From contig NZ_FSRH01000014.1 of NCBI RefSeq assembly GCF_900141635.1, positions 34,874 through 98,873 on the forward strand: a DNA stretch of 64,000 nucleotides. The letters are read 5' to 3'. Origin of the DNA: Peptoclostridium litorale DSM 5388. GTDB lineage: Bacteria > Bacillota > Clostridia > Peptostreptococcales > Peptostreptococcaceae. Below the pieces are notes generated by a model. The model did no database searches, was not told the DNA's origin, and saw only the letters and a list, made by a program, of their open reading frames with translations. Position 1 is the first letter of the stretch. Every line of letters starts with the position of its first letter. Positions 10,532 through 19,353 of the stretch are shown piece by piece. The translations under genes were made by a program, and so were the position numbers.

Positions 10532-10930
10532 TTACCATACGTAGCAGATTACTTCTCCACCAACGCCTTCGTTTCTAGCTTGCTTGTCAGTAAGTATACC
10601 TTTTGAAGTCGATACTATAGATATTCCAAGTCCGTTTAGAACCTTAGGTACATCATGTTTGCTAGCATAAACCTTCATTCCTGGCTTAGATATCTTCTTT
10701 ATGCCAGTTATTACTCTTTCTTCTGCTTTTGTATACTTAAGCTGAACTCTTATTATTCCTTGTTTTCCGTCCTCTATAACATCGTATCCTTTTATATATC
10801 CTTCTTCTAAAAGGATTCTCGCTATTTCTTTCTTTATATTTGAAGCAGGTATGTCAACTGTATCACGCTTTATTGAGTTTGCATTTCTTATACGTGTCAG
10901 CATATCTGCAATTGGATCTGTCATTGTCAT
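10532..10930 (-). CDS. rpsH: 30S ribosomal protein S8
   Basis: 132-aa S8, a primary 16S rRNA binder in the central domain. N-terminus [17 protein letters not shown] and the C-terminal [13 protein letters not shown] plus GGEVICYVW are diagnostic. The first ATG has GGAGG 8 nt upstream. S8 is the autogenous repressor of spc operons in Proteobacteria; no such site was identified here. Confidence 0.98.
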   Translation of the reverse strand: MTMTDPIADMLTRIRNANSIKRDTVDIPASNIKKEIARILLEEGYIKGYDVIEDGKQGIIRVQLKYTKAEERVITGIKKISKPGMKVYASKHDVPKVLNGLGISIVSTSKGILTDKQARNEGVGGEVICYVW

Positions 10931-10962
10931 GGCGTAAACCTCCTCCCGCTATTTCGCTGTTC

Positions 10963-11148
10963 TTACCAGCTGGCTTTTCTTACGCCAGGGATTTCTCCCT
11001 TGTAAGCCAGTTCTCTGAAACAAATACGGCATATGCCAAACTTTTTAAGTACCGAATGTGGTCTTCCGCATATGCTGCATCTTGTGTATTCTCTGGTCCT
11101 GTATTTGTGTCCTCTTTCCTGCTTAACTTTCATAGCCTTCTTAGCCAT
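10963..11148 (-). CDS. rpsN: 30S ribosomal protein S14, type Z
   Basis: 61-aa zinc-ribbon S14 (head of the 30S subunit). Two CX2C pairs, CSICG and CRIC, coordinate zinc; this short form is the normal one in Gram-positive spc operons, as opposed to the longer zinc-free S14. Lies between rplE and rpsH with small gaps. Confidence 0.98.
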   Translation of the reverse strand: MAKKAMKVKQERGHKYRTREYTRCSICGRPHSVLKKFGICRICFRELAYKGEIPGVRKASW

Positions 11149-11166
11149 CTGACCAATCGCCTCCTT

Positions 11167-11709
11167 TTACTTTCTGAATGGCATGCCCATAAGCTTTAGT
11201 AGTTCACGAGACTCTTCGTCTGTTTTAGCTGTAGTAACCACTATTATGTCCATTCCCATTACTTTGTCTACCTTATCGTATTCTATTTCTGGGAATATTA
11301 ACTGTTCCTTTATTCCTACTGCGTAGTTTCCTCTACCATCAAATGAGTTAGGGTTTACTCCTGCGAAGTCTCTAACTCTTGGTAGCGATATATTCATGAA
11401 CTTGTCCATGAAGTGGAACATCTTCTCGCCTCTTAGAGTAACTTTCACTCCTATTGGCATTCCTTCTCTAAGCTTAAAGTTCGCAACTGATTTTTTAGCT
11501 TTTGTTGTTACAGGCTTTTGTCCTGCTATAAGAGTAAGCTCTTCAACAGCTTTTTCAAGTCCTTTTGGGTTTTCTCTAGCGTCACCGATACCCATGTTTA
11601 TAACAACTTTTTCAAGCTTTGGTACGTCCATTATATTTGTATACCCGAATTTTTCTGTAAGGGCTTTCACCACTTCGCTTGTGTATTTTTCTTTTAATCT
11701 AGATGCCAC
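11167..11709 (-). CDS. rplE: 50S ribosomal protein L5
   Basis: 180-aa L5, which loads 5S rRNA on the ribosome and contacts P-site tRNA. Recognised by [34 protein letters not shown] and the C-terminal [16 protein letters not shown]. It begins with GTG at 11709, preceded by GGAGG. Position rplX-rplE-rpsN is conserved. Confidence 0.98.
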   Translation of the reverse strand: MASRLKEKYTSEVVKALTEKFGYTNIMDVPKLEKVVINMGIGDARENPKGLEKAVEELTLIAGQKPVTTKAKKSVANFKLREGMPIGVKVTLRGEKMFHFMDKFMNISLPRVRDFAGVNPNSFDGRGNYAVGIKEQLIFPEIEYDKVDKVMGMDIIVVTTAKTDEESRELLKLMGMPFRK

Positions 11710-11734
11710 TGTGCTCGGCCTCCTTTCTTAGGTG

Positions 11735-12046
11735 TTATATCTGCTCGCCTGTTGCTTTTGATGTTCTTACTTTTGTTCCGTTTTCAAGAGTTTTGTATCC
11801 TACTCTTACTCCCTTGCCTGCCTTCGCATCGAAAGGCATTACATTTGATATGTGTATAGCAGCTTCTTGATGTACTATTCCGCCCTGCTGCACCTGAGGA
11901 GTTGGTTTTTGGTGTTTTGTCATCATGTTGACACCTTCTACAATAACTCTGTCTTGTTTAGGAATAACCTGAAGAACTTTTCCTTTTTTCCCTTTGTCTT
12001 TACCAGTTATTACTACAACTGTGTCTCCCTTTTTAACGTGTTTCAT
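11735..12046 (-). CDS. rplX: 50S ribosomal protein L24
   Basis: 103-aa L24, an early 50S assembly initiator near the tunnel exit. The KOW motif is at the N-terminus ([20 protein letters not shown]), followed by the NMMTKHQKP block. Starts 14 bp after the rplN stop with a GGAGGT-type site. Confidence 0.98.
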   Translation of the reverse strand: MKHVKKGDTVVVITGKDKGKKGKVLQVIPKQDRVIVEGVNMMTKHQKPTPQVQQGGIVHQEAAIHISNVMPFDAKAGKGVRVGYKTLENGTKVRTSKATGEQI

Positions 12047-12060
12047 AGAATTCCACCTCC

Positions 12061-12429
12061 TTATAAAACTTCTGGTGCTAGTGATAGTATCTTCATGTAT
12101 TGTTTTTCTCTCAGCTCTCTTGCCACTGGTCCGAATATACGAGTTCCCTGAGGGTTCTTGTCTTCTTTTATTATTACTGCGGCATTTTCGTCAAATTTGA
12201 TGTAGCTGCCGTCTTTACGTCTTAGTCCCTGCTTAGTTCTAACTACTACAGCTTTAACTACCTTACCTTTTTTTACAACGCCTCCTGGCGTTGCACTTTT
12301 AACAGTAGCAACTATTACATCGCCTACGTTAGCGTACTTTCTTCCACTGCCTCCTAGAACACGGATGCATAGAAGTTCTTTTGCGCCTGTATTATCTGCA
12401 ACTTTCAAACGCGTTTCCTGTTGTATCAT
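12061..12429 (-). CDS. rplN: 50S ribosomal protein L14
   Basis: 122-aa L14, forming an intersubunit bridge to 16S rRNA helix 44; it is also the docking site of the silencing factor RsfS. The start [19 protein letters not shown] and the end [19 protein letters not shown] are highly conserved. Between rpsQ and rplX in the S10/spc string. Confidence 0.98.
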   Translation of the reverse strand: MIQQETRLKVADNTGAKELLCIRVLGGSGRKYANVGDVIVATVKSATPGGVVKKGKVVKAVVVRTKQGLRRKDGSYIKFDENAAVIIKEDKNPQGTRIFGPVARELREKQYMKILSLAPEVL

Positions 12430-12460
12430 TTATAGAGCCTCCTTTCGATTTCCTTCCAGC

Positions 12461-12715
12461 TTATTTAGCTCTCTCCATAACATCAACTAGTCTCCATCTC
12501 TTATCCTTAGACAGTGGTCTAGTTTCCATAATTTTCACTCTATCTCCGATTTTGCAAGTGTTCTGCTCGTCATGGGCCTTGAACTTTTTCGTTCTTTTAA
12601 CTGCTTTTCCGTATAGAGGATGACGTACGAATTCTTCAACCGCAACAGTTATAGTCTTGTCCATCTTGTCGCTTACTACACGACCTATCCTGACTTTTCT
12701 TCTTCCTCTTTCCAT
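12461..12715 (-). CDS. rpsQ: 30S ribosomal protein S17
   Basis: 84-aa OB-fold protein S17, an early 16S rRNA binder. [19 protein letters not shown] and the [19 protein letters not shown] block are family signatures. Starts with ATG and a GGAGG site; gene order rpmC-rpsQ-rplN is standard. Confidence 0.98.
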   Translation of the reverse strand: MERGRRKVRIGRVVSDKMDKTITVAVEEFVRHPLYGKAVKRTKKFKAHDEQNTCKIGDRVKIMETRPLSKDKRWRLVDVMERAK

Positions 12716-12736
12716 ATGCCTTGGCCTCCTTTCTTA

Positions 12737-12940
12737 CTAAGCTCTAGCTTCCTTTATTTCTCTTTCTCTTATTACAGTCTTAACCTTTGCTATGTCCTTT
12801 TTCACGAACTTTATTTTAACAGGGTTCTCAAGTTGTCCTGTAGCTAGTTGAAATCTTATGTTGAACAACTCACCTTTTAGGTCATTTAGCTTTTGGTTTA
12901 GTTCCTGGGCTGTCATATCTCTCAATTCTTTAGCTCTCAC
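12737..12940 (-). CDS. rpmC: 50S ribosomal protein L29
   Basis: 67-aa two-helix protein at the tunnel exit, next to L23 and part of the docking site for trigger factor and SRP. In-frame GTG codons exist at 12952 and 12949, but the GTG at 12940 is preferred: GGTG lies 6 nt upstream and the product then starts (M)[13 protein letters not shown] as in the family. With this start it overlaps the end of rplP by 11 bp. Confidence 0.95.
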   Translation of the reverse strand: MRAKELRDMTAQELNQKLNDLKGELFNIRFQLATGQLENPVKIKFVKKDIAKVKTVIREREIKEARA

Positions 12941-13373
12941 TAGCTTCACCACCCTTTACTTCAAAATCCTCTTTCTTGACAAATTTGCATTTAACAGGCA
13001 GCTTGTTTGCAGCAAGTCTCATAGCTTCTCTTGCAGTTTCCTCGTTTACTCCTGAAAGTTCAAACATTACTCTTCCTGGCTTAACTATCGCTACCCAGTA
13101 CTCTGGTGAACCTTTACCCGATCCCATACGAACTTCTGCTGGTTTCTTTGTTATTGGAGTGTGAGGGAATATCTTTATCCAAACTTTTCCGCCTCTTTTG
13201 ATATATCTGTTTATTGCTATTCTGGCAGATTCTATTTGATTTGCAGTTATTCTACTTGGCTCAAGTGCTACCAAACCGTAATCTCCATAAGTAACTGTAT
13301 TTCCCTTTTGAGCTGTGCCCTTTAATTTTGGTCTAAAAACTCTACGGCGCTTAACTCTTTTAGGCATTAACAT
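12930..13373 (-). CDS. rplP: 50S ribosomal protein L16
   Basis: 147-aa L16, which positions the A-site tRNA elbow and is near the peptidyl transferase centre. [16 protein letters not shown] at the start and the [18 protein letters not shown] block are diagnostic, including the arginine that is hydroxylated in some bacteria. It overlaps rpmC by 11 bp and follows rpsC. Confidence 0.98.
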   Translation of the reverse strand: MLMPKRVKRRRVFRPKLKGTAQKGNTVTYGDYGLVALEPSRITANQIESARIAINRYIKRGGKVWIKIFPHTPITKKPAEVRMGSGKGSPEYWVAIVKPGRVMFELSGVNEETAREAMRLAANKLPVKCKFVKKEDFEVKGGEASES

Positions 13374-13404
13374 GAATTTTTCCTCCTTCCCTTTGTGCTA
13401 CTTC

Positions 13405-14154
13405 CTATCTTTCTCTTCTTTGTGGTTTCTTGTCAGATCTCTTAGGACCTCTTTTGTCGAACTTTTTATCTTTTTTCTTTTCCATTTCTTTCTTTTCTTG
13501 AACGTTCGCAGCAAAACCTTCTTTAGACGGAAGAACTTCGCCGTGGTTTATCCAAACTTTTATTCCTATTTTTCCGTAAGTTGTATCTGCTTCAGCAAAG
13601 CCATAGTCTATGTTTGCTCTTAGCGTAGATAGCGGTACGTTTCCTTCGCTGTATCCTTCGTCTCTAGCCATTTCAGCTCCGCCAAGTCTTCCTGCAGAAA
13701 GAACCTTTATACCTTGAACTCCAGCTTTCATAGATCTTTGTATAGCCTGCTTCATTGCCCTTCTGAATGCAATCCTTCTTTCGATTGCCTGAGCTATGTT
13801 TTCAGCTACTAGCTGAGCGTCCTTTTCAGGTCTTCTTACTTCAACTATGTTTATCAGTACGTCTTTTCCCGTCATCTTCGCTACTTCAGCTTTTATCTCT
13901 TCAATTCCTGCTCCACCTCTTCCGATTACTATTCCAGGCTTAGCAGCAAATATGTTAAGCTTTACTTTCTTAGCAGCTCTTTCTATTTCAATCTTTGAAA
14001 TTCCAGCTATATATAGCTTCTTTTTAAGATGCTTACGAATTTTGTAGTCTTCATGAAGAAGAGCCGAAAATTCCTTCTTGTCAGCATACCATCTCGAATT
14101 CCAGTCTTTTATTATTCCGACTCTAAGTCCGTGAGGATTAACCTTCTGTCCCAT
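13405..14154 (-). CDS. rpsC: 30S ribosomal protein S3
   Basis: 249-aa S3, which forms part of the mRNA entry channel and helicase with S4 and S5. Contains a KH domain ([17 protein letters not shown], around residue 75) and the C-terminal domain block [19 protein letters not shown]. After about residue 215 there is a lysine/arginine-rich tail ([19 protein letters not shown]), an extension seen in many clostridial S3 proteins. Confidence 0.98.
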   Translation of the reverse strand: MGQKVNPHGLRVGIIKDWNSRWYADKKEFSALLHEDYKIRKHLKKKLYIAGISKIEIERAAKKVKLNIFAAKPGIVIGRGGAGIEEIKAEVAKMTGKDVLINIVEVRRPEKDAQLVAENIAQAIERRIAFRRAMKQAIQRSMKAGVQGIKVLSAGRLGGAEMARDEGYSEGNVPLSTLRANIDYGFAEADTTYGKIGIKVWINHGEVLPSKEGFAANVQEKKEMEKKKDKKFDKRGPKRSDKKPQRRER

Positions 14155-14170
14155 AATGTCCCTCCTTGTC

Positions 14171-14503
14171 CTATTTTTCTTTTAGAACAACTCCTATATG
14201 GCTTGTTCTTTTTCTTATAGTAGTAGCTCTTCCCATTGCTCTAGGCATGAATCTCTTCATTGTTGGGCCTTGGTTTGCATAAACCTCTGCTACGTATAGT
14301 TTATCTTTATCCATGTCATGGTTGTTTTCCGCATTAGCCATTGCCGACTCTATAACTTTAGCTATTATTCCTGCAGGCTTTTGTGACGTGTATTTTAGTA
14401 TTGCAAGTGCTTCTCCAACACTCTTTCCTCTTACAAGTCCTGCAACCTGACCTGCTTTTCTTGGACTTACACGAACAAATTTTGCGATCGCTTTTGCTTC
14501 CAC
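14171..14503 (-). CDS. rplV: 50S ribosomal protein L22
   Basis: 110-aa L22, whose beta-hairpin lines the nascent peptide tunnel. [19 protein letters not shown] and the C-terminal [16 protein letters not shown] are typical; there is no insertion or deletion in the tunnel hairpin of the kind linked with macrolide resistance. The start is GTG at 14503 with GGAGG upstream. Confidence 0.98.
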   Translation of the reverse strand: MEAKAIAKFVRVSPRKAGQVAGLVRGKSVGEALAILKYTSQKPAGIIAKVIESAMANAENNHDMDKDKLYVAEVYANQGPTMKRFMPRAMGRATTIRKRTSHIGVVLKEK

Positions 14504-14534
14504 TCGAATTCCTCCTTCCTGCTTAAAGGACTAT

Positions 14535-14816
14535 TTATTTTTTCTTAGATGTTCTGTCTTCGCCCTTGTGTCCTCTGAAAGTTCTAGTTAGTGCGAACTC
14601 TCCAAGTTTGTGTCCAACCATATCCTCTGTTACAAATACAGGAACATGCTTTCTACCGTCATGCACAGCTATAGTATGTCCTATCATTTGTGGGAATATA
14701 GTCGAAGCTCTTGACCAAGTTTTTATGACCTTTTTTTCACTTTTTTCGTTCATTTCTTCTATTTTCTTAAGAAGTCCACTGTGTATAAAAGGTCCCTTCT
14801 TAGTTGATCTTGACAT
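14535..14816 (-). CDS. rpsS: 30S ribosomal protein S19
   Basis: 93-aa S19, in the 30S head beside S13 and the A-site finger. [19 protein letters not shown] at the start and the signature [18 protein letters not shown] near the end are clear. Sits between rplB and rplV. Confidence 0.98.
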   Translation of the reverse strand: MSRSTKKGPFIHSGLLKKIEEMNEKSEKKVIKTWSRASTIFPQMIGHTIAVHDGRKHVPVFVTEDMVGHKLGEFALTRTFRGHKGEDRTSKKK

Positions 14817-14853
14817 TTGTTTTCCTCCCTTCGAAGCTCAAAAGTCTATCCGA

Positions 14854-15687
14854 TTACTTTTTCTTTCTTCTTGAAACTATAAGCTTGTCAGAAGCCTTAT
14901 TCTTCTTACGTGTCTTATATCCAAGAGCTGGTTTACCCCATGGAGTTACTGGTCCAGATCTACCTATTGGAGCTCTACCTTCTCCTCCTCCGTGTGGGTG
15001 GTCGCATGGGTTCATAACAGATCCCCTTACTGTAGGTCTTATTCCCATGTGTCTCTTTCTTCCGGCCTTACCTATTGTAACGTTGAAGTACTCTACGTTT
15101 CCAACTTGGCCAACTGTAGCTCTACACTCAGAGTGTACGTTTCTCATTTCTCCCGATGGAAGTCTTAGAAGAGCGTACTTTCCTTCTTTTGCCATCAACT
15201 GAGCTCCTACGCCTGCAGATCTTACCATCTGTCCGCCTTTGCCAGCTTTAAGCTCTATGTTGTGGATAACAGTACCAACCGGTATGTCCTTAAGTTTTAG
15301 TGCGTTTCCTACTTTTATGTCTGCCTTTTCTCCAGACTCTATTACGTCTCCAACCTTAAGTCCTAGTGGAGATAGTATATATCTCTTTTCTCCATCGGCA
15401 TATACAAGAAGAGCTATGTTCGCACTTCTGTTTGGATCGTATTCTATTCCGGCAACCTTTGCAGGTATTCCGTCTTTGTTTCTCTTGAAGTCTATAAGTC
15501 TATATTTTCTTCTAGCTCCGCCGCCTCTGTGACGAATAGTTATTTTTCCTTGTGCGTTTCTTCCAGCGTTTTTCTTAAGTGGAGCTAAAAGTGATTTTTC
15601 CGGCTCATGTTTAGTTATTTCGTCTGAAACTAGAACAGTAACATGTCTCATAGCAGGAGATGTTGGTTTAAACTTTTTTATAGCCAT
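14854..15687 (-). CDS. rplB: 50S ribosomal protein L2
   Basis: 277-aa L2, one of the most conserved ribosomal proteins, needed for subunit association and peptidyl transfer. The signature [19 protein letters not shown] near residue 225 contains the conserved histidine. The tail [20 protein letters not shown] is basic as usual. Gene order rplW-rplB-rpsS is conserved. Confidence 0.98.
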   Translation of the reverse strand: MAIKKFKPTSPAMRHVTVLVSDEITKHEPEKSLLAPLKKNAGRNAQGKITIRHRGGGARRKYRLIDFKRNKDGIPAKVAGIEYDPNRSANIALLVYADGEKRYILSPLGLKVGDVIESGEKADIKVGNALKLKDIPVGTVIHNIELKAGKGGQMVRSAGVGAQLMAKEGKYALLRLPSGEMRNVHSECRATVGQVGNVEYFNVTIGKAGRKRHMGIRPTVRGSVMNPCDHPHGGGEGRAPIGRSGPVTPWGKPALGYKTRKKNKASDKLIVSRRKKK

Positions 15688-15718
15688 CTTTTTTCCCTCC
15701 TTCTTTATTACGTTTTAC

Positions 15719-16009
15719 TTACACGCCTTCAAAGAATTCTATTTCTTTGCTGTCAGCAGTAAGCTTCACTACAGCTTTCGCATAGCTTGCAGTCATTCCT
15801 ACGTGTTTACCCATTCTCTTTTTCTTGCCTCTATAGTTAGCAGTGTTAACTTTTTCAACTTTAACGCCGAATATAGCTTCAACTGCGCCCTTTATTTGAG
15901 TTTTGTTAGCTCTCTTGTCCACTACAAACGTGTACTTTCTCTCAGCCATGTCATTCATACTTTTTTCTGTAACAACTGGCTTTACTATTATATCGTGTGG
16001 ATTAGTCAT
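15719..16009 (-). CDS. rplW: 50S ribosomal protein L23
   Basis: 96-aa L23, at the tunnel exit, docking site for trigger factor and SRP. Starts [19 protein letters not shown] and has the [17 protein letters not shown] loop. Its ATG overlaps the rplD stop by one base (TAATG), so the two are translationally coupled. Confidence 0.98.
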   Translation of the reverse strand: MTNPHDIIVKPVVTEKSMNDMAERKYTFVVDKRANKTQIKGAVEAIFGVKVEKVNTANYRGKKKRMGKHVGMTASYAKAVVKLTADSKEIEFFEGV

Positions 16010-16632
16010 TATTCGTACACCTCCTCCACTTTTTCAACAGCTTCTCTTGTTATAACAAAAGTGCCGTGGTTTACTATGTCATAAACATTCATGCTTCCAA
16101 CTATCGCAGTTTTAACGCCTACTATGTTTCTAGCAGATTTTACAACATTTTCGTTCTTTTCAGCAGTAACGAAAAGTGCTTTTTTATCAAGCTTAAGGTT
16201 TGCCATTATTCCTGCAAACTCCTTAGTCTTTGGAGTTTCCATTGAAATTCCGTCTAGAACTATAAGCTCTCCGTTTTGTACTTTAGAAGTAAGAATACTC
16301 TTTAGCGCAAGCCTTCTAACTTTCTTAGGTATTGTGTAGCTGTAATCTCTTGGCTTTGGCGCGAATACAACTCCTCCACCTATCCATTGTGGAGATCTTG
16401 TGCTACCCTGTCTAGCTCTACCTGTTCCCTTTTGTCTCCAAGGCTTTCTTCCTCCGCCTCTAACTTCCGCTCTAGTCTTGGCAGATTGAGTTCCTTGTCT
16501 CTTGTTCGCAAGGTGGTTTTTAACCACTTCGTATATAGCATGCTCGTTAACTTCTATACCGAACACGTTGTCAGAAAGATTTATTTCATCTACTTTTTCA
16601 CCTTTTATGTTCAAAACATCTATCTTTGGCAT
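16009..16632 (-). CDS. rplD: 50S ribosomal protein L4
   Basis: 207-aa L4, whose long loop (about residues 45-95, with [19 protein letters not shown]) reaches the nascent peptide tunnel. The C-terminal globular part is complete. In E. coli L4 represses its own operon by binding the S10 leader; whether this happens here is not known, although the operon has a long structured leader and a structured rpsJ-rplC gap. Confidence 0.98.
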   Translation of the reverse strand: MPKIDVLNIKGEKVDEINLSDNVFGIEVNEHAIYEVVKNHLANKRQGTQSAKTRAEVRGGGRKPWRQKGTGRARQGSTRSPQWIGGGVVFAPKPRDYSYTIPKKVRRLALKSILTSKVQNGELIVLDGISMETPKTKEFAGIMANLKLDKKALFVTAEKNENVVKSARNIVGVKTAIVGSMNVYDIVNHGTFVITREAVEKVEEVYE

Positions 16633-16661
16633 ATTACATCCTCCTTCCCTGGTAAAGATTA

Positions 16662-17294
16662 CTATTTAACAGCTTTCACTGCCTTTGTTATTGTAACTAA
16701 TCCTTTTTTAGGTCCTGGAACGGCACCTTTAACAAGGATTATGTTCTTTTCTGCATCTACCTTTACAACATCCAGGTTTTGTATTGTAACTTTAACATGT
16801 CCCATGTGTCCAGCAAGGTTTTTACCTTTGAATACTCTCGATGGGCTTGAACAAGCTCCCATTGATCCTGGTCTTCTGTGGTATCTAGAACCGTGTGTTT
16901 CTGGACCTCTACTTTGTCCGTGTCTCTTTATAACACCCTGGAATCCTTTACCTTTTGATATTGCAGTAGCATCTACTTTTTCGCCTTCAGCAAGAAGATC
17001 AAGCTTTATCTCTTGTCCTAGCTCGTAGCCTTCTACACTGTCCACTCTGAATTCAACAATCTGTCCCTTTGTAGAAACTCCAGCCTTTTCAAAATGTCCT
17101 TTAAGAGGCTTGCTCACTCTTTGCTCCTTCTTGTCTTCGAAAGCAACCTGAAGCGCATTGTAACCGTCTTTTTCAACAGTCTTTATTTGTGTAACGTATA
17201 CAGGACCCGCCTGGATAACCGTTACCGGAACCACCACACCATTTTCATTGAAAACCTGAGTCATTCCTAGCTTTCTTCCTATAATTCCTCTCAT
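16662..17294 (-). CDS. rplC: 50S ribosomal protein L3
   Basis: 210-aa L3, an early assembly protein whose finger approaches the peptidyl transferase centre. [19 protein letters not shown] at the start and the [18 protein letters not shown] block are diagnostic. Longer in-frame starts exist up to 17333, but ATG at 17294 has GGGAGGTG at the best distance; a tandem ATG one codon upstream is the alternative. It is preceded by an unusual 110-bp structured gap after rpsJ. Confidence 0.97.
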   Translation of the reverse strand: MRGIIGRKLGMTQVFNENGVVVPVTVIQAGPVYVTQIKTVEKDGYNALQVAFEDKKEQRVSKPLKGHFEKAGVSTKGQIVEFRVDSVEGYELGQEIKLDLLAEGEKVDATAISKGKGFQGVIKRHGQSRGPETHGSRYHRRPGSMGACSSPSRVFKGKNLAGHMGHVKVTIQNLDVVKVDAEKNIILVKGAVPGPKKGLVTITKAVKAVK

Positions 17295-17299
17295 CATTA

Positions 17300-17404
17300 C
17301 ACCTCCCATAATCTTACAGCGGATTGCACGCAATTCATTGCGGCAATCATACTAAGATAAGGTACATCTATGTCCCTAACTTAGCTTTCCAAGTAATAAA
17401 GCTT
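17300..17404 (-). other. Structured intercistronic RNA between rpsJ and rplC
   Basis: Read on the minus strand, the gap holds three helices: AGCTTT/AAAGCT (17383-17403), an interrupted helix CTAAG..AGG.ACAT / ATGT.CCT..CTTAG (17352-17384), and a 12-bp helix GATTGC-CGCAAT / ATTGCG-GCAATC with one bulge (17322-17348) ending about 20 nt before the rplC ribosome-binding site. None has a T-tract, so these are not terminators. Function unknown; candidate autogenous control or processing element. Confidence 0.6.
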
Positions 17405-17716
17405 TTACAGCTTTATTTCAATATCAACACCAGCTGGCAGATCAAGTCTCATTAGAGAGTCTACAGTCTTTGATGTTGGGTTTGTTATGTCTATAAGTCT
17501 CTTGTGAGTTCTTATTTCGAACTGCTCTCTAGAGTCCTTATACTTGTGTACAGCTCTTAGTATTGTTATTATTTGCTTTTCTGTTGGAAGTGGGATTGGT
17601 CCTGAAACCGTAGCATTAGTCTTCTTTGCTGTTTCCACTATCTTTTGAGCTGATTGATCTAGTATCTTATGATCATAAGACTTAAGTCTTATTCTTATTT
17701 TTTGGTTGTTAGCCAT
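17405..17716 (-). CDS. rpsJ: 30S ribosomal protein S10 / NusE
   Basis: 103-aa S10, a 30S head protein that also acts as NusE in antitermination complexes with Nus[19 protein letters not shown] at the start and the [19 protein letters not shown] block are diagnostic. First gene of the S10-spc-alpha string; it is preceded by a leader of roughly 220 nt and a good promoter. Confidence 0.98.
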   Translation of the reverse strand: MANNQKIRIRLKSYDHKILDQSAQKIVETAKKTNATVSGPIPLPTEKQIITILRAVHKYKDSREQFEIRTHKRLIDITNPTSKTVDSLMRLDLPAGVDIEIKL

Positions 17717-17941
17717 GTGTTTCCCTCCTTAATCGCACGTTTTGTTTTTTTACGCGCAACTTGATGATTGTACACTGTCCCGGGTGTGTTGAGTTTTGAC
17801 GCTAAAAAGACAGAGTATAACTCATCTAGTCGCCCGATTCTAAGATCGAGACATACTCAGCAGGAATTACCTGTAAACCCTACTCTTTTAAAGGTTTCCA
17901 GCAACCTCCCACGTCATCGCATCTTAAAAGCACACTAGTAC
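17717..17941 (-). promoter_or_regulatory. S10 operon leader RNA
   Basis: Between the promoter (start expected near 17935) and rpsJ lie about 220 nt without a gene. On the minus strand the leader can fold into AGGTT/AAACCT, a long-range GAGTAT/ATACTC helix enclosing CGAT/ATCG, and TTGCGCGT/ACGTGCGA with an A-rich loop directly before the rpsJ AAGGAGG. A leader of about 200 nt is also known for the S10 operon of Bacillus subtilis. Regulation by a ribosomal protein is inference. Confidence 0.55.
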
Positions 17942-17970
17942 ATTTTATATTACTGACTCGATTTTTTCAA
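17942..17970 (-). promoter_or_regulatory. Promoter of the S10-spc-alpha operon
   Basis: Minus-strand -35 TTGAAA (17965-17970), 17-bp spacer, -10 TAAAAT (17942-17947). It lies between the tuf1 terminator and the S10 leader. Confidence 0.8.
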
Positions 17971-17999
17971 GTGTTTTATTGTTTTTTTTATGTTTTTTT

Positions 18000-18039
18000 A
18001 AAAAACAGAAAAGAGAAGAGCTCAGGCCCTCCTCTTTTC
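18000..18039 (-). terminator. Terminator after tuf1
   Basis: Minus-strand arms GAAAAGAG and CTCTTTTC (outer 8 bp) with an imperfect inner part are followed by TGTTTTTT. It ends the rpsL-rpsG-fusA-tuf1 unit just before the S10 promoter. Confidence 0.85.
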
Positions 18040-18082
18040 AATTTCAGAAAGTCTATTTTATCATGCGAATCTTTGCAGGGGA

Positions 18083-19276
18083 TTACTCTATTATAGAAGC
18101 AACTACTCCTGCTCCTACTGTTCTTCCGCCTTCTCTTATCGCAAATCTTAGTCCCGCTTCTATCGCTATAGGTCCTATTAGTTCAACTTCCATTTGTACG
18201 TTGTCTCCAGGCATTACCATCTCTGTTCCTTCTGGAAGGTTGATTGATCCTGTTATGTCTGTTGTTCTGAAGAAGAACTGTGGTCTGTATCCGTTGAAGA
18301 ATGGAGTGTGTCTTCCACCCTCTTCCTTCTTAAGTACGTATACTTCCGACGTGAATTTAGTGTGAGGCTTTATTGATCCTGGCTTAGCTAGAACCTGTCC
18401 TCTCTCTATCTCGTCCCTTTGAACTCCTCTTAGAAGCAGTCCTATGTTGTCTCCTGCTTGCGCTTCGTCAAGAAGTTTTCTGAACATCTCTACTCCTGTT
18501 ACTATTACTTTTCTTGGCTCTTCTGATAGACCTACTATTTCGATCTCATCCTGAACCTTTACTATTCCTCTTTCAACTCTTCCTGTAGCAACTGTTCCTC
18601 TTCCTGTTATAGAGAATACGTCCTCTACTGGCATTAGGAATGGCTTGTCTACATCTCTTTCTGGCTCTGGGATGTAGGCGTCTATAGCTTCGAACAGCTC
18701 TACTATCTTGTCTCCCCACTCACTATTTGGATCTTCTAGTGCCTTAAGCGCTGATCCTGCTATTATTGGAGTGTCGTCGCCTGGGAAGTCATAAGCGTCT
18801 AGCAGTTCTCTTATTTCCATTTCTACTAGCTCTAGTAGTTCTTCGTCATCTACCATGTCGCACTTGTTCATGAATACCACTATGTATGGTACTCCAACCT
18901 GTCTTGACAGTAGTATGTGCTCTCTTGTCTGAGGCATTGGACCGTCTGCTGCAGATACAACTAGTATCGCTCCGTCCATTTGCGCTGCTCCTGTTATCAT
19001 GTTCTTAACGTAGTCAGCGTGGCCTGGGCAGTCAACGTGTGCGTAGTGTCTGTTTGGAGTCTCGTATTCAACGTGTGCTGTTGATATCGTGATTCCTCTT
19101 TCTCTTTCCTCTGGTGCCTTGTCTATGTTTGCAAAGTCTACTGCTTCACCTATTCCGTATCTAGCGTGTAGTGTATATGTTATTGCTGCTGTTAGTGTTG
19201 TCTTTCCGTGGTCAACGTGTCCTATTGTTCCGATGTTAACGTGTGGCTTATTTCTTTCAAATTTAGCTTTTGCCAT
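18083..19276 (-). CDS. tuf: Elongation factor Tu (copy 1)
   Basis: 397-aa GTPase delivering aminoacyl-tRNA to the ribosomal A site. P-loop [18 protein letters not shown] with the catalytic His, and NKCDMVDD are all intact, followed by beta-barrel domains 2 and 3. It differs from the second copy at 34232-35425 by about 13 residues. It follows fusA by 77 bp, in which GACCGGCC/GGCCGGTC (19324-19343) forms a perfect hairpin without a T-tract. Confidence 0.98.
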   Translation of the reverse strand: MAKAKFERNKPHVNIGTIGHVDHGKTTLTAAITYTLHARYGIGEAVDFANIDKAPEERERGITISTAHVEYETPNRHYAHVDCPGHADYVKNMITGAAQMDGAILVVSAADGPMPQTREHILLSRQVGVPYIVVFMNKCDMVDDEELLELVEMEIRELLDAYDFPGDDTPIIAGSALKALEDPNSEWGDKIVELFEAIDAYIPEPERDVDKPFLMPVEDVFSITGRGTVATGRVERGIVKVQDEIEIVGLSEEPRKVIVTGVEMFRKLLDEAQAGDNIGLLLRGVQRDEIERGQVLAKPGSIKPHTKFTSEVYVLKKEEGGRHTPFFNGYRPQFFFRTTDITGSINLPEGTEMVMPGDNVQMEVELIGPIAIEAGLRFAIREGGRTVGAGVVASIIE

Positions 19277-19323
19277 CTTGCTTGTCCTCCTCCACTATAA
19301 CTTGAATTTATTTTTATTATTGG

Positions 19324-19343
19324 GACCGGCCTTATGGCCGGTC
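19324..19343 (-). other. Hairpin in the fusA-tuf1 gap
   Basis: Perfect 8-bp GC-rich stem GACCGGCC / GGCCGGTC with a 4-nt loop, in a transcribed gap. Without a T-tract it is more likely an RNA stability or processing element, or a partial pause, than a terminator. Confidence 0.55.
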
Positions 19344-19353
19344 TCATTGTTTA

